35,536 nt of DNA from JAZTZP01 sp045637525 (GCA_045637525.1 JAZTZP010000166.1:1-35536), one strand, 5' to 3'. Counted from the first letter of the stretch, positions 16,999 through 25,662 are shown. The notes: a model not told the origin generated them from the sequence alone. Translations and numbers: made by a program.

Positions 16999-17943
16999 AT
17001 GCTAAAAAAAGATGTTATACAGGATAAAACATTAAGCACTAAAAAGAATAATGTGGTTACAAGATTTATAAACCGCGACTTTGGTGCATGGATTTTACTC
17101 ATTCCTATGCTTTTCTGCGTTTATTATTTTACTTTGAGACCTCAGATTTTAAGTGTTTATTGGTCATTTCATAAAATGGTGATGTATCAGCCGCAGGAAT
17201 TTGTAGGATTTAAGAATTACATAACAGTATTATCACGTCCAGACTTTTTGCAGACGGTTAAAAATACTTTTATATATGTTTTATATTCTGTGCTTATAGG
17301 TTTTCCGTTGCCGTTTATGCTGGCTTTGGTTATGAACGAGCTTGTGCATTTCCGTAAACTAACACGTGTATTGGTGTATTTTCCGAATATTATGCCTGCA
17401 ATGGCCATTTCGCTGCTATGGGTGTTTATATATAATCCATCAGCCGGTGGTCTTATGAACATGATTTTAGGGAAGTTTGGAATAGAACCTTATCAATGGC
17501 TTCAGGATTCAAGATTTACAATACTTTGGATTGTTATTTCAATGACATGGAATGGCTGTGGCGGAACTGCACTTTATTACTTTGCTGCAATGCAGGGAAT
17601 AAACAGGGAGCTTTATGAAGCGGCTTTAATTGATGGTGCCGGGTATTGGAGAAGAGTAAAAATAGTAACACTTCCTTATATGTACGGAATGCTTATTCTG
17701 TTTGGTATTAGACAAATTATCAGTGTGTTCAATGTTATGGAGCAGGTATTGCAGATGACAGGGGGAGGCCCTAATAATGCTTCTGTTACATTAGGACTTT
17801 TAAATTATCGTTATGCTTTTGAAAACGGAGGTAAGAATGCACAATACGCACTTGCACTCGGTGTTATGATGTTTGTGATTTTATCTGTTTTTGCTATATT
17901 GTATTTCTTCCTTGATAAGAAAATACAGGAAAATCAACTGTAA
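16999..17943 (+). CDS. ABC sugar transporter permease (LplB/UgpA type)
   Basis: A 314-residue membrane protein with about six transmembrane segments and the permease EAA loop EAALIDGAGYWRRVKIVTLP, which contacts the ATPase. It also has the MTGGGPNNAS segment typical of MalF/UgpA-like CUT1 permeases. Two in-frame ATGs exist; 16999 is preferred because AAAGG (16984-16988) leaves 10 bases to it but only one base to 16990. It pairs with the next permease and the preceding lipoprotein. The inner-membrane channel role is well supported; the substrate is inferred from operon context. Confidence 0.9.
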   Translation: MLKKDVIQDKTLSTKKNNVVTRFINRDFGAWILLIPMLFCVYYFTLRPQILSVYWSFHKMVMYQPQEFVGFKNYITVLSRPDFLQTVKNTFIYVLYSVLIGFPLPFMLALVMNELVHFRKLTRVLVYFPNIMPAMAISLLWVFIYNPSAGGLMNMILGKFGIEPYQWLQDSRFTILWIVISMTWNGCGGTALYYFAAMQGINRELYEAALIDGAGYWRRVKIVTLPYMYGMLILFGIRQIISVFNVMEQVLQMTGGGPNNASVTLGLLNYRYAFENGGKNAQYALALGVMMFVILSVFAILYFFLDKKIQENQL

Positions 17944-17959
17944 GGGGAGGGTAAGGAAA

Positions 17960-18874
17960 ATGAAGAAAAGAATAGGAAAGTTTCAGAATATGGATTCGGG
18001 AGCGTTATGTACCTCGGATATGAAGCAGGTAAAATATAAAATATTTTATGTCTTTTTGTGGGCAATTATGCTTTTTTGGTTTACAATAGTAATTCTTCCT
18101 TGTTTATGGTTGGCAGTTTCAGGTTTTAAAACAGCGGCAGAAATCAATGCAAGCCAAAATGCTACTTTCTTTCCCAAAGAATTTGATTTTAAAAAATTAG
18201 TACATGCATGGAATACTTTGCATTATCAGAAGTATTATATAAACACCTTCTTTTTAGCGATAGGATGTGTTATATCAGACTTATTTGTATCCGGACTTGC
18301 CGGTTACGTTTTATCAAGATTAAAACCAAAAGGATTCAAGTTAATATTAGGAATGGTATTTTGTCTTATGATTTTGCCGGCAACCGGTGCGACTGTGCCA
18401 TTATATATCACATTTAAAGATGGTATTATTCCGGGTATGAGTATGCTTAACACATATTGGCCTATGTGGCTTATGGCAGGTACAAATATGTTTAATATAT
18501 TGCTGTTTAAGACTAATTTTGATGGTGTTTCGACCTCTCTTGTAGAGGCAGCTAAGCTTGATGGTGCTTCGAATATAAGGATATTTATAAGGATTATGCT
18601 GCCGCTTAGCGTTCCTGTAATTATGACAGTATCGCTATTCACATTTAATGGACAGTTTGGAAATTTCTTTTGGCCCAATCTTGTAATAACAGATCCGGAA
18701 AAATATACACTTGGGGTTCAGGTTTATAAAATTCAGAATGCTGTTGCAGCTAATTTAACTGATGATATTAAGATGATGGGGATTATATTTGCAATACTGC
18801 CACAATTGTTAATATTCTCGATATTTCAAAAATATATAATTGGCGGAATTAATCTTGGAGGAGTTAAAGGGTAA
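17960..18874 (+). CDS. ABC sugar transporter permease (YtcP/UgpE type)
   Basis: The start at 17960 follows GGGAGGGTAAGGA, while the longer in-frame extension to 17891 would overlap the preceding permease by over 50 bases and has no ribosome site. The protein is 304 residues, with about six membrane segments, the EAA loop EAAKLDGASNIRIFIRIMLP and the terminal QKYIIGGINLGGVKG that marks YtcP/LplC-like partners. It is the second half of the heterodimeric CUT1 channel. It is the last gene of the catabolic cluster; a strong terminator follows about 155 bases downstream. Confidence 0.9.
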   Translation: MKKRIGKFQNMDSGALCTSDMKQVKYKIFYVFLWAIMLFWFTIVILPCLWLAVSGFKTAAEINASQNATFFPKEFDFKKLVHAWNTLHYQKYYINTFFLAIGCVISDLFVSGLAGYVLSRLKPKGFKLILGMVFCLMILPATGATVPLYITFKDGIIPGMSMLNTYWPMWLMAGTNMFNILLFKTNFDGVSTSLVEAAKLDGASNIRIFIRIMLPLSVPVIMTVSLFTFNGQFGNFFWPNLVITDPEKYTLGVQVYKIQNAVAANLTDDIKMMGIIFAILPQLLIFSIFQKYIIGGINLGGVKG

Positions 18875-19028
18875 GTGCGCTCAGAAAAGGGCGGATGGTT
18901 TAGTGGGTGGAACCCCCACACGGAATTTAGAGTTTACGCAGTTTTTTTATATCTGTTAAAAATTTTTTATCCTATTATGCAAAAATCTTGTATTTCATAT
19001 CAAAAAAATGGAGTAAATCTCCTATCAG

Positions 19029-19073
19029 GTATCCATAAAATCCGTATTTTGAGATTTTATGGGTGCTTTTTTT
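19029..19073 (+). terminator. Rho-independent terminator of the transporter operon
   Basis: CCATAAAATC (19033-19042) and GATTTTATGG (19053-19062) form a perfect 10-bp stem with a 10-base loop. Four outer base pairs, two of them G-U, extend it to 19029-19066. Seven T residues follow at 19067-19073. Confidence 0.9.
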
Positions 19074-19256
19074 GTAATTGAGCCGTTTTTTTGTTCGGGA
19101 AATGCGTTTGTTTTGGTTGTGTGTACGGGAGTGAAATAATTGTTAAGATTTCTAAAAAATCAGATAAGATTATAGTAGTTTTTTTCGATTTTTTATGATA
19201 ATATTTTTATATAGGGTTATACGGAGAATTGTGATATATAAGTAACATTAAAGCTA

Positions 19257-19285
19257 TTGAATTGTAACCGTGATTATGATATAAT
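19257..19285 (+). promoter_or_regulatory. Sigma-A promoter for the phosphatase-larA operon
   Basis: TTGAAT (19257-19262), a 17-base spacer, and consensus TATAAT (19280-19285), placed 66 bases before the phosphatase ATG. Confidence 0.75.
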
Positions 19286-19351
19286 AAAATCGGATAATTT
19301 GATTTTTAGTTCGCTGTTGCGAGTTTAATGGTTATAATGGAGGTTTGATTT

Positions 19352-20059
19352 ATGATTTTTTTCTATATACGTCACGGAGATCCGATATATAATCCGGATT
19401 CGCTCACTCCGCTGGGTAAAAGACAGGCTGAGGCTGTGGCAAAGCGTCTTGCACTTTATGGTGTGGATAAAATATATGCATCAACATCTAATCGTGCGAT
19501 ACAAACGGCGGAACCGACTTGCGAATTGTTGAAAAAAGAAAAGGTATTACTTGATTTTTGTAATGAGAGTCATGTATGGAATGAGTTTACAGTTGAAAAA
19601 AACGGCAGGAAGACATGGCTTTTTCAGGATACTGATACGAGACTTAAGTTTGCAAGTGAAGAGTTTCGTAAATTAGGTGACAAGTGGTATGAATATCCGG
19701 GCATGTCGGAGTATAAAAAGGGTGTAGACAGAGTTTATAATGACGTTGATGAGTTTTTTGCGTCTTTGGGATATGAGCATATGAGAAACACCGGCAAATA
19801 TAGGGTGATTAATTCAAATGACGACAGAGTGGCTCTTTTTGCACATCAGGGATTTGCAATGGCGTTTTTCAGTTGTCTTTTGGATATTCCTTATCCGGAG
19901 TTTTGTATTCATTTCGATACTTGTCATACAGGAATGACGGTTGTTGACTTTAAAGAAGAAAACGGATTTGCAATTCCGAGAGTTATGACACTGTCGTCTG
20001 ATTCTCATTTGTACAGGGATGGCTTACCGACTAATTATAATAATGAAATTCGGTTTTAA
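19352..20059 (+). CDS. Histidine phosphatase superfamily protein
   Basis: A 235-residue protein of the phosphoglycerate mutase-like family. It has the phospho-acceptor motif IRHGDP (H8), ASTSNRAIQTAEP with the conserved Arg, and a second active-site His in FAHQGFAM (H165). The motif order matches the family, and the length is normal. AATGGAGG precedes the ATG. It is the first gene after a promoter and lies 30 bases before larA, so it is likely co-transcribed with it. The substrate is unknown: members range from phosphoglycerate mutases to sugar-phosphate and cofactor phosphatases. A dephosphorylating role linked to lactate metabolism or to the nickel cofactor pathway is only a guess. Confidence 0.85.
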   Translation: MIFFYIRHGDPIYNPDSLTPLGKRQAEAVAKRLALYGVDKIYASTSNRAIQTAEPTCELLKKEKVLLDFCNESHVWNEFTVEKNGRKTWLFQDTDTRLKFASEEFRKLGDKWYEYPGMSEYKKGVDRVYNDVDEFFASLGYEHMRNTGKYRVINSNDDRVALFAHQGFAMAFFSCLLDIPYPEFCIHFDTCHTGMTVVDFKEENGFAIPRVMTLSSDSHLYRDGLPTNYNNEIRF

Positions 20060-20089
20060 ACTGCATTTTTTAAAGAGAGAGGGGATAAA

Positions 20090-21373
20090 ATGACACAAGT
20101 GAGCTTTCCTTACGGAAAGAAAAAGCTTAACTATGAATTTGATGATAACGAGCTGGTGGCAGTTCTTACATCGTCGATTGAGGAGTATGAGCCGAAAATA
20201 AAGGGTGAAGAGCTTGTTAAAAGAGCGCTGAAGGCTCCTGTCGGGTCACCGGGGTTATCTGAACTGGCAAAGGGGAAGAAGAAAATCGTTATCATAGCAA
20301 GCGATCATACACGCCCTGTTCCGAGTAAAGTAATTATGCCGGCGATGCTTCGCGAAATCAGGAGCGGAAATCCTGATGCTGATATTACAATTCTTATAGC
20401 GACAGGATGTCATCGCGGGACTACAAAGGAGGAGCTTGTTAATAAGTTTGGAAACGACATTGTAGAAAATGAAAAAATATATATTCATGACTGTGATGAA
20501 CGTGAAAAGCTTGTAAATATCGGCACATTACCTTCGGGCGGTGAGTGTGAAATTAATTCGATTGCTTATGAAGCCGACCTGCTTGTTGCGGAAGGGTTTA
20601 TTGAACCTCATTTTTTTGCCGGCTTTTCAGGCGGAAGAAAAAGTGTGTTGCCGGGGGTGGCAGGCAGAACAACGGTGCTTGCAAACCACTGTTCGGAGTT
20701 TATTGCACATCCGAATTCCCGTACGGGTATTCTCAAGGATAATCCGATACATAAGGATATGCTCTGGGCTGCGAAAACTGCGAAGTTAAAATTTATTGTC
20801 AACGTTGTATTAAACGCTGAAAAAGAGGTTATATTTGCAACAGCCGGAGATGTTGAAGCGGCTCATGAAAAGGGAACAGAATTTTTGTCGGAGCTTTGCG
20901 GAGTTAAAGCGTCTTTAGCGGATATAGTTATTTCAACAAATGGTGGTTATCCGTTAGACCAGAATGTATATCAGGCGGTAAAAGGAATGACTGCGGCTGA
21001 GGCTACTGTTAAGAAGGATGGCGTGATAATAATGCTTGCGGCATCAGATGACGGTACGGGCGGAGATTATTTTTATCATCAGTTGGCTGACGAAGAGGAT
21101 ATATCCAAAACAATGACTGCGTTTTTGGGGCGAAAACGCAATGAAACAGTTCCGGATCAATGGGAAGCGCAAATTCTCATCAGAATTCTTTTGCATTCAA
21201 GAGTTATATATGTTTCTGAGTTGCCCGATGAGATTGTAGAAAATATGCATATGATACCGGCACATTCTATTGATGAAGCGATGGTAAAAGCAAAGCAGAT
21301 AATAGGAAGAGAAGATGTTAAAGTTGTTGCCATTCCGGATGGTATAGCTGTAATGGTACAAAAAGATGTATAA
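20090..21373 (+). CDS. larA: Nickel-pincer lactate racemase family protein LarA
   Basis: A 427-residue LarA-family protein. Conserved motifs are SDHTRPVPSK, TGCHRGTT (H108), EPHFFAGFSGGRK (H174, K184) and VLANH (H200). These positions coincide with those reported for Lactobacillus plantarum LarA, where K184 holds the nickel-pincer nucleotide and the His residues bind nickel or act as acid/base. LarA interconverts L- and D-lactate. The adjacent Etf-LDH genes fit a scheme in which one enantiomer is racemised and the other oxidised. The cofactor needs LarB, LarC and LarE, which are not encoded in the window. Some family members racemise other 2-hydroxy acids, so lactate is likely but not certain. 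Confidence 0.88.
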   Translation: MTQVSFPYGKKKLNYEFDDNELVAVLTSSIEEYEPKIKGEELVKRALKAPVGSPGLSELAKGKKKIVIIASDHTRPVPSKVIMPAMLREIRSGNPDADITILIATGCHRGTTKEELVNKFGNDIVENEKIYIHDCDEREKLVNIGTLPSGGECEINSIAYEADLLVAEGFIEPHFFAGFSGGRKSVLPGVAGRTTVLANHCSEFIAHPNSRTGILKDNPIHKDMLWAAKTAKLKFIVNVVLNAEKEVIFATAGDVEAAHEKGTEFLSELCGVKASLADIVISTNGGYPLDQNVYQAVKGMTAAEATVKKDGVIIMLAASDDGTGGDYFYHQLADEEDISKTMTAFLGRKRNETVPDQWEAQILIRILLHSRVIYVSELPDEIVENMHMIPAHSIDEAMVKAKQIIGREDVKVVAIPDGIAVMVQKDV

Positions 21374-21391
21374 TAAATATATCACCGGAAA

Positions 21392-21420
21392 TTGACAAAT
21401 TGAGTGATGTATGTTATAAT
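21392..21420 (+). promoter_or_regulatory. Consensus sigma-A promoter before etfB
   Basis: A perfect TTGACA (21392-21397), 17-base spacer and TATAAT (21415-21420), with TG one base upstream of the -10 (extended -10). It lies 19 bases after the larA stop and 34 bases before the GTG start of etfB, so the Etf-dehydrogenase genes can be expressed independently of larA. Confidence 0.9.
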
Positions 21421-21453
21421 ATTAATTATATAAATTATTTTGGAGGTGTTAAC

Positions 21454-22242
21454 GTGAAAATTCTTGTGTGCGTAAAACAGGTGCCGGGTTCGAGTGAGGT
21501 TGAGGTTGATCCGGTTACCGGAGTGCTTAAAAGAAACGGAATTAAAAGTAAAATGAACCCGTATGACCTTTATGCAATAGAATTGGCGTTGTCTGTTTGT
21601 GAAAAGTATGGCGGAAGTATTGAAACTCTTACGATGGGTCCGCCGCAGGCAAAAGAGATTATTATTGAATCGGTATGTATGGGTGCTGAAAAAGGAACGG
21701 TATTGACTGACAGAAAGTTTGCCGGAGCTGATGTGCTCGCTACTGCTTATACCATATCACAGGGTATAAGAAAGAGCGGTGAATACGACCTTATAATTTG
21801 CGGAAAACAGACGACGGACGGAGATACGGCTCAGGTTGGTGCTGAGGTTGCAGAATATCTTGGATTGCCTAATGTTTCGAATGTAGTTTCTGTTGATGAT
21901 ATTGCGGATGGTAAGGTTACATTAACAGCAGCTCTGGATGAGAAGATGATAAAAATGAACGTGTCGCTTCCGTGTCTTATTTCTGCTGACGGTGATATAA
22001 ATACGCCGAGACTTCCTTCGTACAAGATAAAACAATCAATATCTGATGATGTTGTAACGTTTATAACAATGGATGATTTTGAGGATAAGAATGAGAAGCA
22101 TTACGGACTTTCCGGTTCGGCAACTCAGGTAGAACGAATTTTTCCGCCGGAGAAGAAGAAAGAAAGACTTACAATAACAGGAAGCAGCTCGGAGCAGACG
22201 GACAGTCTTTTTGAGCTTATATGCAAACAAAAACTTATATAG
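21454..22242 (+). CDS. etfB: Electron transfer flavoprotein beta subunit
   Basis: The start is GTG at 21454, after GGAGGTG (21442-21448). The longer in-frame ATG at 21400 falls inside the promoter and adds residues foreign to the family, whereas VKILVCVKQVPGSSEVEVD is the normal EtfB N-terminus. The protein is 262 residues, with MNPYDLYAIELAL, LTMGPPQA and GKQTTDGDTAQVG, the nucleotide/FAD-binding segments of the beta subunit. It is followed by etfA and an FAD-linked dehydrogenase. In the Acetobacterium woodii lactate system (LctBCD) this trio couples lactate oxidation with NAD reduction at the expense of reduced ferredoxin. The same role is inferred here. Confidence 0.93.
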   Translation: MKILVCVKQVPGSSEVEVDPVTGVLKRNGIKSKMNPYDLYAIELALSVCEKYGGSIETLTMGPPQAKEIIIESVCMGAEKGTVLTDRKFAGADVLATAYTISQGIRKSGEYDLIICGKQTTDGDTAQVGAEVAEYLGLPNVSNVVSVDDIADGKVTLTAALDEKMIKMNVSLPCLISADGDINTPRLPSYKIKQSISDDVVTFITMDDFEDKNEKHYGLSGSATQVERIFPPEKKKERLTITGSSSEQTDSLFELICKQKLI

Positions 22243-22251
22243 GAGAGAGAC

Positions 22252-23448
22252 ATGGGAAAATTAGTAATTAACCAAAAACTTATTACTTCCGAAAAAGCGG
22301 AAGAACTAATAAAGCTCTGTCCTTTTGGCGCTATATCATATCAGAATGAAGTACTTGATATTTCTTCCGCTTGTAAGATGTGTAAGATGTGCGTAAAAAA
22401 AGGCGGCGGTGTAATAGAATATGAGGAAGAAGCAGAAGTAACGGTTGATAAATCGGAATGGAACGGCGTTTGTGTATATGCTGACCACTATAACGGAAAA
22501 ATACACAGGGTTACATATGAGCTTTGCGCAAAGGCGATTGAGCTTGCAAAGGTGACAGGACAAGAGGTTTATGCTTTGATGATCGGAAACGGTATAAAGG
22601 ATGCCGCAGACAGACTCCTTTTTTACGGTGTAGACAAGGTGTTTGTGTATGATAATCCGGCGTTTGAAGATTTTAAGATAGAGCCGTATACGGCGGCATT
22701 TTATGATTTTGTTCAGAAGATAAAGCCGTCATCAATACTTGTAGGTGCTACAAATCTTGGAAGACAGCTCGCTCCGAGAATTGCTGCAAGATGTAAAGCA
22801 GGTCTTACTGCTGACTGTACTGTGCTTGAAATGAAGGAAAATACAGATCTTGTGCAGATACGTCCGGCGTTCGGCGGAAACATTATGGCACAGATTGTAT
22901 CTCCGAATACGCGTCCGCAGTTTTGTACTGTAAGATATAAGGTGTTTCCTGAGCCGAAGCCTCAGACAGAGGCAAGAGGCGAGATTATACAAATGTCGGT
23001 TGAAGATGATATGCTTTCTTCTGCAATTGAAATTGTTTCGGCTGTTGAAAAGCCAAAAGACATTGACATAAGCGAAGCAGATGTTATAGTTGCGGTAGGA
23101 AGAGGTGCTTCGGGTGAGGGTATGCGTAAGAATGCAGAAGAGCTTGCCGGATTGCTTGGAGGAATGGTGGCTTGTACAAGGCCTTTAGTTGAGGCAAATG
23201 TTTATGACGCAAAACGTCAGATAGGACTTTCAGGAAGAACGGTTAAGCCTAAATTCATTATTTGTCTTGGAATTTCAGGCGCTGTACAGTTTGCTGCCGG
23301 AATGAAAGGCTCTGATACGATAGTTGCTGTTAATACAGATAAAACTGCTCCGATATTTGATGTGGCGGACTATGCCATTATAGGCGATGTACAGGAAATT
23401 GTGCCGCGTCTTATAGAAAAGATTAAGGAGGCGAAGGCTGATGTATAA
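22252..23448 (+). CDS. etfA: Electron transfer flavoprotein alpha subunit with N-terminal ferredoxin-like domain
   Basis: A 398-residue protein. Residues 1-60 form a short iron-sulfur domain with four cysteines, C23 in LCPFGAI and C41, C44, C47 in CKMCKMC, enough for one [4Fe-4S] cluster. The rest is EtfA, with the FAD-binding C-terminus (LSGRTVKPK, LGISGAVQFAAGM, VNTDKTAPIFDVADYAI). The N-terminal extension is typical of bifurcating Etf of the LctC type rather than respiratory Etf. AGGAG overlaps the etfB stop codon, and its own 3' end overlaps the next gene by 8 bases, indicating translational coupling and a complex of the three products. Confidence 0.93.
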   Translation: MGKLVINQKLITSEKAEELIKLCPFGAISYQNEVLDISSACKMCKMCVKKGGGVIEYEEEAEVTVDKSEWNGVCVYADHYNGKIHRVTYELCAKAIELAKVTGQEVYALMIGNGIKDAADRLLFYGVDKVFVYDNPAFEDFKIEPYTAAFYDFVQKIKPSSILVGATNLGRQLAPRIAARCKAGLTADCTVLEMKENTDLVQIRPAFGGNIMAQIVSPNTRPQFCTVRYKVFPEPKPQTEARGEIIQMSVEDDMLSSAIEIVSAVEKPKDIDISEADVIVAVGRGASGEGMRKNAEELAGLLGGMVACTRPLVEANVYDAKRQIGLSGRTVKPKFIICLGISGAVQFAAGMKGSDTIVAVNTDKTAPIFDVADYAIIGDVQEIVPRLIEKIKEAKADV

Positions 23449-24835
23449 TAAGGTAACGAGTGAAGATGTAGCTTTGCTTAAGCAAATAGCCGGAAGCGAT
23501 AATGTGTTTTTCGGCGATGAGATAAGCGCTGACTATGGTCATGATGAGCTTGGCGGTATCGAAAAGATGCCTGAGGTGCTTGTGAAGGTATCTTCTACGG
23601 AAGAAGTATCCGGTATTATGAAGCTTGCATGGGATAAGAATATTCCTGTAACCGTAAGAGGCAGCGGAACGGGACTCGTAGGAGCGGCAGTTCCGACATA
23701 TGGCGGAATTTTGATTGAAACAACCCGTATGAATAAAATTATTGAGCTTGATAATGATAATCTTACGGTAACGGTTCAGCCGGGCGTTCTCCTTATGGAG
23801 CTTGCTGCGTTTGCTGAAGAAAATGACTTTATGTATCCACCTGATCCGGGTGAAAAATCTGCAACAATTGGCGGTAATATTTCTACAAATGCCGGTGGTA
23901 TGCGTGCTGTAAAATACGGCGTAACAAGAGATTACGTCAGGGCGCTTACTGTTGTTATGCCAAACGGCGAGATTGTTACACTCGGAGCTAAGGTTGCAAA
24001 GAACAGCTCGGGATACAGCTTAAAAGATCTGGTTGTGGGTTCCGAGGGAACTTTGTGTATAATCTGTGAGGCGGTACTGAAATTAATTCCGCTACCTAAG
24101 ATTTCGGTGAGTCTTCTTGTTCCTTTCCCGGATATGAAAAGCGCGATAGAGGCTGTTCCCAAAATCTTCGGCTCGAAGGTTACACCGACTGCTATCGAAT
24201 ATATGTCGAGGGACACAATACTTTTTGCTGAGAGTTATCTCGGAAAGAAATTCCCGGATACCAAGAATGATGCATACATTCTTCTTACATTTGACGGAAA
24301 TACGGATGCTCAGGTTTCTGAAGATATGAAGAGTGTTGCAGATCTTTGCCTTGAAATTGGTGCAATTGATGCGTATATAGTTGATACGGACGAAAGAAAG
24401 AAATCGGTTTGGTCGGCAAGAGGTGCGTTCCTTGAGGCTATTAAGGCTTCAACTACCGAAATGGATGAGTGTGATGTGGTAGTTCCGGTAAATAAGGTTG
24501 ATGAGTTTATTAAATTTACTCATTCACTTGCTGAAAAGTTTAATGTTCGTATTCCGAGTTTCGGTCATGCAGGGGACGGTAATTTACATATATACATCTG
24601 CCGTGATTCGCTGAATGAAGAAGAGTGGCAGAAGACTTTGAACGATTGCTTTAGGCTTATGTATGAAAAGGCTGAAGAAATAGGCGGACTTGTATCGGGA
24701 GAACACGGTATCGGATATGCCAAGAAACAGTATTTGAAAAAACAGTACGGAGATACTCCTATTTCGATTATGCAGGGTATTAAAAAGGTATTTGATGAAA
24801 AGAATATTTTAAATCCCGGAAAGGTTTGTTTCTGA
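23441..24835 (+). CDS. FAD-binding D-lactate/glycolate dehydrogenase (GlcD/LctD type)
   Basis: A 464-residue FAD-linked oxidase. The N-terminal PCMH FAD-binding domain (about 40-220) has VTVRGSGTGLVGAAVP, PPDPGEKSATIGGNISTNAG and GSEGTLCIICEAVL. The C-terminal FAD-oxidase domain has FGHAGDGNLH (near 375) and SGEHGIGYAKK (near 422), family-conserved active-site and metal-binding segments. The start overlaps the etfA end (ATGTATAA). The linkage of etfB-etfA-dehydrogenase and larA points to Etf-dependent lactate dehydrogenase, LctD-like, with electrons passed to the Etf. Glycolate or 2-hydroxyglutarate remain possible substrates. No lactate permease gene is nearby. Confidence 0.9.
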   Translation: MYNKVTSEDVALLKQIAGSDNVFFGDEISADYGHDELGGIEKMPEVLVKVSSTEEVSGIMKLAWDKNIPVTVRGSGTGLVGAAVPTYGGILIETTRMNKIIELDNDNLTVTVQPGVLLMELAAFAEENDFMYPPDPGEKSATIGGNISTNAGGMRAVKYGVTRDYVRALTVVMPNGEIVTLGAKVAKNSSGYSLKDLVVGSEGTLCIICEAVLKLIPLPKISVSLLVPFPDMKSAIEAVPKIFGSKVTPTAIEYMSRDTILFAESYLGKKFPDTKNDAYILLTFDGNTDAQVSEDMKSVADLCLEIGAIDAYIVDTDERKKSVWSARGAFLEAIKASTTEMDECDVVVPVNKVDEFIKFTHSLAEKFNVRIPSFGHAGDGNLHIYICRDSLNEEEWQKTLNDCFRLMYEKAEEIGGLVSGEHGIGYAKKQYLKKQYGDTPISIMQGIKKVFDEKNILNPGKVCF

Positions 24836-24842
24836 TGAAAAT

Positions 24843-24866
24843 GAGGCTTGTCAAAAGACAGGCCTC
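24843..24866. terminator. Likely bidirectional terminator between convergent genes
   Basis: GAGGCTTGTC and GACAGGCCTC form a 10-bp stem (one G-U) closing an AAAA loop, 7 bases after the dehydrogenase stop and 18 bases beyond the end of the minus-strand gene. The plus side has a weak T-rich tail; the minus side has ATTTTC. Confidence 0.65.
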
Positions 24867-24884
24867 GTTGCGTTATTATGACGA

Positions 24885-25565
24885 TTATTTTATCCTGAGC
24901 GTTTTCAGATAGGATTTTTGAGTATCTGTGATGCGGTAGCTTTCAACTGCTTTCCGGATTGTTTTATTATGTACCCATTTGTCGAGTGTTTTGTTTTCGA
25001 GATATGGAATTATCTCATTATATTGTTTTGCAAGTGCAGTCGCAAAATACCAGGCTATCATCATATTGATATAGTATTCATCTGATTTTACCGAAGCTGC
25101 CATTTTTGGATAATAAGGCTTGAAATTTTCGTCCAGATAAAAATTCATGAGCAGTTTAATAGCAAACCGCACAGTATATGTGTGTTTTGATGTAATCCAT
25201 ATTTCAATTTGTTTTAATAATTTATCGGTATGTTTTTTTAATATTTTCGGCGTTAACTGATCGCATGTTGCCCAGTTATCAACAAACGGCAGAAAGTTAT
25301 TGAGTTGTTTGATACATATATCATAATCTTTGATTTTTTCAATTAAAAAACCGTGCAGATTGTTTTCTTCGTAATATTTATGGGGAAGAGCAGATAAAAA
25401 TTTTTCTGCATATTCGCTTTTGAAAACTTCGTTTGCATAAGCTCTCAGCTGTGGCGTGCGTATGCCTATAACTGTATCGGGGTTTACCGTAGGCATAAGC
25501 TTACAGCTGAATTTTTTGTATTCGGTATCCTGTAATGAAAATAAATGATTATTAATATTATCCAT
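24885..25565 (-). CDS. DNA alkylation repair protein (AlkD-like HEAT-repeat glycosylase)
   Basis: A 226-residue, all-helical protein of the AlkD family. It has the IGIRTPQLRAYA segment near residue 33, FVDNWATCDQL with W98 and D102, and DKWVHNKTIRKAVESYRI near the C-terminus. The Trp-x3-Asp spacing matches the W109/D113 pair that AlkD of Bacillus cereus uses at alkylated bases. The family excises N3- and N7-alkylated purines by contacting the DNA backbone through HEAT-like repeats. The start is supported by AAAGGA nine bases upstream on the minus strand. It is a single-gene unit with its own promoter, convergent with the lactate operon and unrelated to it. Confidence 0.88.
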   Translation of the reverse strand: MDNINNHLFSLQDTEYKKFSCKLMPTVNPDTVIGIRTPQLRAYANEVFKSEYAEKFLSALPHKYYEENNLHGFLIEKIKDYDICIKQLNNFLPFVDNWATCDQLTPKILKKHTDKLLKQIEIWITSKHTYTVRFAIKLLMNFYLDENFKPYYPKMAASVKSDEYYINMMIAWYFATALAKQYNEIIPYLENKTLDKWVHNKTIRKAVESYRITDTQKSYLKTLRIK

Positions 25566-25633
25566 TTAAATCAGTCCTTTTTTATCTCTTGTCCGGTTAA
25601 GAAAATACATCTTCAATAATTAATTCTAATTAA

Positions 25634-25662
25634 ATTATAATACATATAAATCAAAAAGTCAA
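25634..25662 (-). promoter_or_regulatory. Sigma-A promoter for the AlkD-like gene
   Basis: Read on the minus strand: TTGACT (25662-25657), a 17-base spacer, and TATAAT (25639-25634), placed about 70 bases before the ATG. Confidence 0.7.

Larger units (their letters stand above)
18875..19351. other. Non-coding gap: terminator, AT-rich spacer, promoter
   Basis: About 477 bases without a credible gene. It holds a small GTGGG/CCCAC hairpin (18903-18919), the terminator at 19029-19073, an AT-rich stretch, and the promoter at 19257-19285. A 68-codon open frame from 18875 lacks a proper start and crosses the terminator, so it is not called. Confidence 0.7.

Noticed and set aside
18875..19081. A 68-codon open frame after the second permease
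   Set aside because: No proper start or ribosome site, low-complexity translation, and it runs through the rho-independent terminator.
21400..21453. Longer EtfB start at ATG 21400
   Set aside because: It lies within the TTGACA/TATAAT promoter, and the extra residues are unlike EtfB; GTG 21454 follows GGAGGTG.
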